NCBI GenBank assembly: GCA_963377175.1
Contig: CAUJNA010003790.1
Span: 262,001-326,000, forward strand
Direction of reading: 5' to 3'
Length of the DNA stretch: 64,000 bases
Source of the DNA: Effrenium voratum
Taxonomy: Eukaryota > Sar > Dinophyceae > Suessiales > Symbiodiniaceae
Under the pieces are notes generated by a model. It was not told the origin of the DNA, searched no databases, and saw only the letters and a program-made list of their open reading frames with translations. Each line of letters starts with the position of its first letter. Within the stretch, counting starts at the first letter, position 1. Below are positions 11,301 through 20,300 of the stretch, one piece after another. The translations under genes were made by a program, and so were the position numbers.

Positions 11301-14300
11301 TGGCAGCGTGCCCTAGCCTTAGCTATAGGTCTGTGCTCCCGACAAACAGGATCCTTGATTGAACCCCAATCCCAAGAACTTGGCCTTTGCTAAGACCTTG
11401 GGCATCCAACTTCAAGAAGAAAGTTTCTCCGAAGCTGCGGGCCAAGCTCCGAATCACGGGGGCCCGGATGGTGAGGAAGACAGTGAATAAGCAGGGCCAA
11501 ACTGTTGTGCCGCTAGCCTGTACAACGGGGGCTTGCTCTGAGGGTATTATATCATATCAACTCATTCTCTTTCCTTGCGCCCTGCTCAGGACGGGGGGGG
11601 CAATGCTGACCAAATCGGCCCAATATCCACGACGCTGGGGCCGCGAAGTGGTTCGCCAACATCTTGCCCATACAGCAGCAGCCCTAAAACAATCAGCGAT
11701 AGAGGGTTGCGCATCATCAGCCCACCCACGCCCGCCCCGCGCCCTTCCAGGCGGCCCATCCCGGGGAGCTCCGCAAGATCATCTTCTCCAAGAAAACTGC
11801 GGATCGCCTGAGCGCGTACCAGGTGAAAGCACCGTTTGACTGGCACCATGCAAACTTGGAACCTATCCAAGCTTTCCTGCGTCGCCAAAGGGATGCGGGG
11901 GTCTATATTCCAATCATGCGCGAGGGACTGTGACCTGGTCCTTTTGCGGCAGCCTGGCAGGGCCCCAGGCTAAAACACGGTACAATATAATTTGACCAGT
12001 GCAGTGTGTGCCGGCTTCATGATTCACACACAGTTGGGTCAGTTCAAAATTCGATCATCTAACGTTGCTTTTTTGTTGATTTGCTACACGGGTGCCCCGC
12101 GGAGCGTGGACAACCCGTGGACAACCCGTGGAAAGGCCTCAAAAAGGCGTGGAAAGGCCTCGAAAAGGCGTGGAAAGGCCTCGAAAAGGCGTGGACAGGG
12201 TACCCCCCAAATTACACCCCAAGGGCCACTGTTCTTTCAATCGAGGCCATTTCACTCCTTTTCCACACCAGCGTGGGAAATTGCCTTATGGATCATGAAG
12301 CAAGTACAGTACTTTGCGCAGCCTGCTTGACCAATATCTGCGTGGGCCCAAATCAGGTGTAAGGACCATTGGACACATGCAGCGGGGCAGTTCTTCAACG
12401 CATGCACACATGCACGCTCATGAAACTGAGAGAGCCTGTGAAATCATCAAGCAAGGTGGTTTCAATCACTCGTGATAGCCATGAGTACCGCTTCTGAGTT
12501 CTTGGCCAAAGCACGCACCAGGCGCGACAAGAAGGACTGGTTTAGGCTGCATAAGTTCCGGACTCTTGACCCAGTATTTGAATTGGGCAGGACTGTGAAC
12601 CCAAGGAGAAACAGAAGAAGCCGAAGGACCAGCGCAAAGCCTAGCTCTTGTGTGGCTTTGCACAATCTCTGGGCTGACGTTGTTTTCAAACACGCATGGA
12701 TCCAATCGATATTTGGATATCCTAGTAGCGGCACAAAGTGCACACCCAATAGAAAACTCTTTGCACTTTCCGGCCCCTGCGCTCTTCCCGTTCCATGCTG
12801 TCAGGTTGCCGGCAGCCACATCTGAGCAGAAGTCCTTGCGGGCTGAGTCAGGACGTGGTGCTGAGGCATCATCGATCAAGCAAGGATACTACCCTGTTTG
12901 CGGGTTCGCCCAGATCGACACATATTTGCCAGAACTATGGAAACTGTTTGGCCCCTGCATGCATGCTGCACTTGCTGTGGAATTGGAACCTTCTTCCATT
13001 AAGAAAAAACACAGAACTTGTGGATGAACAAAGGCTCTCGAGTTGCGTTGGCGCAGGAATGGCCGACAACGACCTCTCGACGCCACCTTCGAAAAGGCCG
13101 GCCACCGGGGACGTAGAGTCAGCCCCCAAGACCAAAAAGGGGGAATCTGCGCCGAGTCTCAAAAGAATGAAGCAGCTGGCCCCAACTTTGATTTCCGCAG
13201 AAACCTTGCCGGCAACGGAACTGGAGCTGGAAGCTGCAAGCAGTTCTCAACGACAAGAAACTCAGCTTGATGCTGAGATGCCGGTCCCTGACTCTCTTCT
13301 GAAAGATTTGTTTGGGGACGAGTTTCCGGATGCGTTTGAAGAGGGTGAAACTGAACAAACGCAAAAGGAATCAAAGGCGGAAGGCGATCGGGTGCATGCA
13401 GACAGCCGGGACAGCAAAGAGAACAACACAGAGGAGCACACCGGGAAAGACAACGACAGCAAGCAGGCCACTGCAGAGGACAAGGACAACAGGGCAGAGG
13501 ATACTGAGCCAGCAGCGAGGAAGTTGGCAGATAAGGCGCAGAGGCAAAGGGCCAAACACAAGGAACGGCAGGTGGATGCAAGTGGCAAGCATGAGCAGGA
13601 TCAGGAGGCATCGGCAGAGCAAAAGCAAGCAGCTGCGGCAGCAGAGAAGGTGGGTGAGACAACAAAGGAGGATGCAAAGCCAGCAGTGGAGAGAAATGCA
13701 GGACAGAAGCGCACAGCGCATCACAAGGAGAACGCAACAAAGGAAGCCAATACAACACAGCGCGAGCAATCATCAAGCAGCACGGGGAATGCTAAGCGGC
13801 AGGACAAGCGCGCGCGCCAGGAAGCAATGATCCGGGAAATGGCTCGGAAAAAGGCAGAGGAAGCAAAGCAGACTTCTAAGGTGCAGGACGTCAACACAAC
13901 GGAGGAGGCCCGAAAAGCAACTGAAGAAACAAAGAAACCGAAGGCGAAAGAAACAAAGAGGAGCAAGAACATGGCGAAAGAGGATCACAAGAAAGGAGGC
14001 GAAGCACAAGAAGCAGCTCAGCAGGAGGCAGCGCCAGCAGCAGCAAAGAAGCAAAGAGCCAAGGCGAAGACGGCTGGAACCGAGAAGGACAAACCTAGCA
14101 ACTCAGCAGCGGAGGAAGCGGCGAAAACAAACAAAGCCAGCCAGCAAGGAGCAAAAGACGACAGAACAGATGAGCGAACCAAAGCAGCAGAGAAGAAGAA
14201 GGCCAAGCGCCAACCCGAGGAGACACATGACAAGGCAGAGGATGCGGCAGCAGAGCACAAACAGGAAATGCGTACGGCAGAAAGCAACAATGGGCATGAG

Positions 14301-17300
14301 TCCGAGAAGAGCAACGCTGCAGAGAACGCCCAGGAGTCACAAGCGCCAAAGTGCAAGGCCAGCAAGACGTCAGCTGCAAGGGAGAAGCAGGCAGCAGCAA
14401 AGGAGAAAACAAGCGTCGAAGAAAAATCAGCACAAAGCAGCAAAGAGAGTGAGCACGCCTCCACAGGTTGTGAAAGGAGCGAGGCAGAGGACAAGCGTGA
14501 GCATGAAGTGGAAATGCGAATCGCAGCAGCTCAAAAGCAAGCAGCCGCAGAGGCAAAAAAGCAAGTGAAAGCAGCTGAGCAAGAGGCAGCAAAGGCAAAG
14601 CAAGAGGCGGCGGCAGCGATCAAACAAGCAGAAGACGCAAGAAAACAACTGCAGGCAGCAAAACAAGACGCTGGAAATCCGAAGGGGGCAGGGGAGGGGG
14701 AGGCTGATGGCACACAAAAGCCGCAAGACCAGAAGCAGGGTGACCACGTCTCCGCACGTGACCATACAGCTGCAGTTCTCAGGGCGAACACCACCGATCT
14801 CGCCACTTCGGGTCAAGATCAGAAAGAAACCGAGGCTGCCGCATTAGACAAGGAGGCAAACCGGAAGGCCTACAAAGCACGGAAGGAACGATTCTATAGA
14901 TCCTTGAAGAGCGACTTGGCCCGCAAGAAAGGTCTGAGCTTCTTTTCTTGGAACCGTTGAACATGCGTGCCGACCCCCTGAAACCTTGCAAAACCAGCGA
15001 CGCTGGTCGACATCTGAAAAGTTACTTCACAAAATGTATTCGAAACAGTCGCTAACATCGAAGCTCGGTTGTTCTTATGAATTGGAAGGTAGAAGAAACA
15101 CGCGTCCAAGCCAGGCTTTGCGTGAATTCTTGTTTAGACCCAGTAGCGTCCGGACCCTGTGAATCAATGCTTCAGCTATTTATGGACCGCATTCATTCTC
15201 AAAGCCCCTATTGTTAACATGGTACTCAAAACAGGAATCGGATCTGCGGTGTCCTGCACCGCCCAGGCAACAGAACGCCGGCAGAGATCGTCGCGGAGGC
15301 CAAGACGCAGCGCGGCAGCCGCTTACCTGAGCACACCGTGAAACGGGCAAACCGAGTGAAAAACTGATGTTTGCTGGGTTCCTAGCCTGAATGAGGGTCA
15401 ATCAGCATTGTACCCCAACAAGGGATAGAACTTGCCCGATTCAACGATAGTTGTTCTTGGGAGTGCCGTTTTAGAGTCCCCATGTACCAGTCCCTGCTAC
15501 TCGAAGATACAATTGCAGGGCGCTAGAATCACGGACTTTTGGAGAATAAGTGTATGCCCAAACCCCGTTCAGCCCATGTTGGAGAGTTGGACCTCCTCAA
15601 AAAGTACTTTTTCAGACAGTACAAAGTTTGAAGTTTTTGGAGTGGCGGTGCAAGACACTGGGTGTGGCTGTCTATCGGCTTGAAAATCCCAAAGCTGCCA
15701 CTTCTTGAAAAAGGGACACCTGTTGCTAGAACATATGAGAGCGAAAAGGGCCTGTCCACTAGTCTACTTTTTGAATAGAAACTTGCTCTACTTGATGCAG
15801 CAACCCTTGCACACGCAGAACCGGGCGCCAAGATGCACGCCCAAGTCCAACGCAATTAGGCACTTGACTGACTTGACACCCAAAATTCAACCACTGGGAT
15901 CTCTTTTTGCAGTGGGACGGTCTGTTGAAGGCAAGAACTGGGGCCGGGGTCTCAATCAAGTAAACATCGCAAAGCAGCAGGTGGAAGCATCCCTTGGTCC
16001 CGGGTGCAACCCTTTGTTTCGATTTTGAACTGGTACCGGTCTATGCTCATATTATTGGAAACTTGGGCATGGGATCAAACTTCAAAAAAAAACGTGTTAG
16101 AGCAAGCAAGTTCATTGAGTTTCGCAGAAGGCGATGTTCTCCTGCAAGCAAATGCGTAAAGCACTCTTGGTATGGACGTGTAGGCTTGAGCAGCCCTCGC
16201 ATCACGCATGCATGCGTTATAACTATTGGAAGTCGGATGCTCGCCTGTGACTCAACATGCGCACCCAGCGAGTGAATCGAGGATATGTATACATGATGTA
16301 TACAGGTTGTTGTTAGACCCCTACACATGACACATGCGTGCAAGCATGGATGAGTCATTGCGTAGCATTGATCAGCGCATGTACACATACAGTACGAATC
16401 ACGGTGTCGGTAGATCACTGTCAATCACATGTCAATCACTGTCAGTCAATCACAAGCCCTCTCTCCGTTCAAGTACATACGCATGCATATTCACTGTCTG
16501 CTTTCCCTGCGCATGCCTCTATGCATTTCATTGTCTACTTTCTAGCATGCAGACATCGCCAATCACATAACCCATTGCCGACTGTCTCAGTTTAATCACA
16601 TAGCCCACTGTCCATGTAAATTGCCTCAACCGTTGTGTCGATTTCATAACACTGACATTGCTTGCTGCCCACAGAATATTTCACTTCGATCGATATTGCG
16701 GATTTGGGGGAAATCCACATATTGATATGTGGACTTCCCCCAAATCCGCAAGATCGATCGAAGTGTTCAGTTTCTTACGCGGTCTATTGTACTAGTTTTG
16801 TCGTTTGCGGAATTTGCTGACCTATGGGTGCGTGATCAATCGATTCTGTGCTCCTATCCTAGGTCCAGACGCCATGACGATCCTGTATGATGAGTGGCTG
16901 GCTTCCGGAGAAAACTGGAAGTCCTCATCCTACGTTGTTGCTCTGAAACGGCGACATGCTCATGAACGCATCGGGGCAAGAAGGTGGATGACATATTCCC
17001 AGATCAAGGCCAAGTATGATGGCAACGAGGAAGTTGCTACAAACATTACCGAGAACAAGAAGAAGGATCCAGAATTGGCTAAGACATGCGTCAAACCTCA
17101 TCCTGATTGCCCGGATCGAGCTGAGCCTTTGTCGAAAAATGCAGTTCAGTACAAGGTTTCTAGCTGTGCATGGCTACTGTCAGAAAAAACCTAGGCAACT
17201 TAGATAGCGCGTTATTTTCCCGGGTTGACAGCTCTTTGCAGCGCTTGTGTTGAAAGTGGAGCCCTTTGTACCGAAACCCTTCTCTCCAAACAAGGCTTGG

Positions 17301-20300
17301 TATGACACCTTGGGCGAATCCAACATGCCCCATCATGTTCAGGGTTGAAACTTATTTTCAAGCAAATGACCAAACAACATTGTAGAACAAGGGTGGGCAA
17401 ACAAGTGGACCGTTAATTGACTAGTATAATCGATGTCGCGAAGAAACATGTAAGGACATGACACTCTTTCTGATCTGGGACTCCGAGAGCGAGGTCGATA
17501 AGGATTGCACGATTCTTCAGTCCTCGATGGCTGTGGCAGATGACGATGTTGCCAACCACCCCTCGCCCCGCTGCTGACGAGGATGAGGATTCCTCGGGCA
17601 GTGTGTCTGGCGACAGTGACTGCGAGGACGGCTTTGAATCTTCAATTAGCTTCTTTTGGGGAAGGGTGATGGCCTTTCTTTTTGAGCCTATATAGGCGAC
17701 ATCTTGTTACGTCGATTAGACTTATGCAAGCATGATCGATCTTTCGGACATTCCGCTGGTCCAAACAAAGTCATGAGCCAGACCAAGCATGTTGCTCCGA
17801 GTGTTGAATGGGTCTATTGCAAAAGTCCCGGACAATGTCCTCAAACAACACCCATATAATCTTGGTCCAACTGCAGGTCTCAGATCCTTCCGCATTTGTC
17901 AATGGGCGCCTGACCCTGAGGATGACAACTCAGTTGCCAGTCAGGTTGCAGAGGAGAAGAATTCTGGCAAAGCCGCAAAGAACCGAAAGCAGAAAGAGAA
18001 GGAGGACAAAAAGGACAAAAAGGACAAAAAGAAGTCTAGCAAAAAAAAGAAGAGGAAGGAGGAAACAGACGCCCAACGGCAGAAGCGCTTGGCTAAGGAG
18101 GCTGCAAAGAAGGAAAAGCAGGAACAGAAGATAAAACAAAGGGAGATGGAAAAAGAACGCAACAAGGCGTACCAGGAGAAAGTGCGAGATGCAAAGAAGG
18201 CCAGCCCGGGACAACTCCTTACTCATGGAATGTTTCCAACCCTGTGACCTAGGTGATCGCTTCCCTCTCGAGCAAGATCGCTGACGTGCGGTCCAAGGAG
18301 CAACGCGCCCAGAACATGCTGCGGCCTTAGTTGAGCCAGGCAGGCTGTGCAAATTGACTGCTCAATCCAGCCATCGATGGCTGCAAATTACGGCACCGAT
18401 CGATCGAATTAGTTGACTGGAGTGTGTTCCCGCATGAGGACTGCGGATCTGAAAGAGCCCATCTTGGTCAGCCTCCACGATCAGCGACGCAAGCTTCAAA
18501 CCGCACGCGATGCTCTACAACTGGGTGTGGAAAACTTTGAGGACGCCGCCTATTGATGATCTTACCAGCAGTGGCTCCCTGTATCCGTGTCATGTTACCG
18601 CTCTTTCCTATTAGTGGCAGACCGTCTCAAATAGAATCTTGGAAGGGCTTAACCACATGGCACAATGCTTTTGAAGAGGGTGGCCAAACTTAAAAGGGCA
18701 CACCCTCCAAAAACCACTGGCCCGATGGTCAGGAGGCTTCGGTGAAGAGCTTGCAGGAAAAGGGCCAGAACACTCTTGAGCGCTACAAGGAGTTTTTGGA
18801 AACCATGAAGCTGTGATTAGCGGGTCGTCCAACACTGCTTTTGACCGGGGGGAGCCTGGTAGCTGTAATCGGTCTCTGCTGGGCCAGCCCAACCCAACCC
18901 AGCAGAATCCCTGACTCTTGATGGTCCTTCAAATGGTTTTGGGGGGGCCCAGCGCACTGCGTTACAAAGCATAGGCCAGGTGGGGAACCATGCTACGATG
19001 CGCCTTCTTTCATTTCACTAGCTAGAACCACTTTTGAAGAAGCATGGTGATGAAGGCACTCCGAGTAGCATCTGCATTTGGGGACTTGTGTGGACGCAAA
19101 CATTCCGCCTGTACCATATCTGATGCACCGGCCCTTATCGAGCGGTTAATCGGTTGTTTCAAGGTTCCATAGACTTCATGAAAGCTATATGGCGGTTTGC
19201 TGCTGCACACCAAAACTCACGGCCTTAAGGTGGCTTGACATTGCCACTTCTGGCAGAATTGCCAGCGACATCGGCCCCGCGACAAAAGACAGCGCGCGTA
19301 GTGCACTTGTCGTTTCCTCTGGAGATTGAGAGCATCGCAATAGTGAACTAGCATGCATTTAGCAGTGGTGCAACTTGACCCCTCGAAGGTGATGAAGATC
19401 AAGCAGCACAGTTCTTCAACCAAATGGTGGAGGATGTGCAAAGTGGAGCCCCTTGGACCTATTAGTTGGTTCAAAAAAGACTGTGCAGTGTTATTTTGGC
19501 TTTGGCTTGATCAAATCGAGTCGCTGCAAGAGGCACCCCCCCTTGCTGTCATGTGCTGTCAGGGTACCAGCTTTCTGGCAGCAATGCGCCGCGCCAGGGC
19601 GCACGTGCAGGTGGCGCGGCTGCAAGCGCGCATGGCTTTCGCAGAACTGGCGTTTTCGGGATTGGGCTTTGTGTTGAAGCCTGATGACTCAGCTCAGGAA
19701 TGCCAAGGCCAGTGCCACCCAAACAGTGTGAGAATGGGGTCCTTCGCAAGTGGCCGCAACAATGCGCGAGACTTCATGACGGCCTGCGACATGAATTTGG
19801 TGCCTTGGAAGGTTGATTACGGTGATTGATTTGGTGGGTGTATTTGGTTGCTATTATTGACTTTCGAATCTTCCACCGCTGTATTCAAGGCAACAGCAAT
19901 CAGGGAAGACTAATTGAACCCCAAATTTCAAGGAGTACTAGTCAAGTGCCCCCTGCATTCTGAAGCCAGAGAACAGGCAACGACAACGGTCCAGTCCGTG
20001 CCGGTTGCCAAGCCAAACAGCTCGGCTGAATACGAACTAGTGGATCTACCCATGATTGACCCGCACGTGCTGGTTGATGCTCTCTTCAAAGAAGTCGGGG
20101 TCAACATTCCCGAGAATGTTGTTCGGGAATTCTGGAACACGAAGCGACAGCTGGGAAAGGAGCCTTGGGCATTGCAATCGCCGGCGGGCAATGATTGCGT
20201 GCCCATCAGCCTATACGGCGACGGTGTGAAAGTGCAAGGCACCACAAAAATGATAGGTCTGTTCATATCGTTTCCACTTTGGCGCACTTATTCTACAAGA

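Noticed and set aside
13159..14816. Several Leu/Cys/Ser-rich minus frames
   Set aside because: Shadows of the Lys/Glu/Ala-rich plus exon, whose composition rarely gives stops on the other strand.
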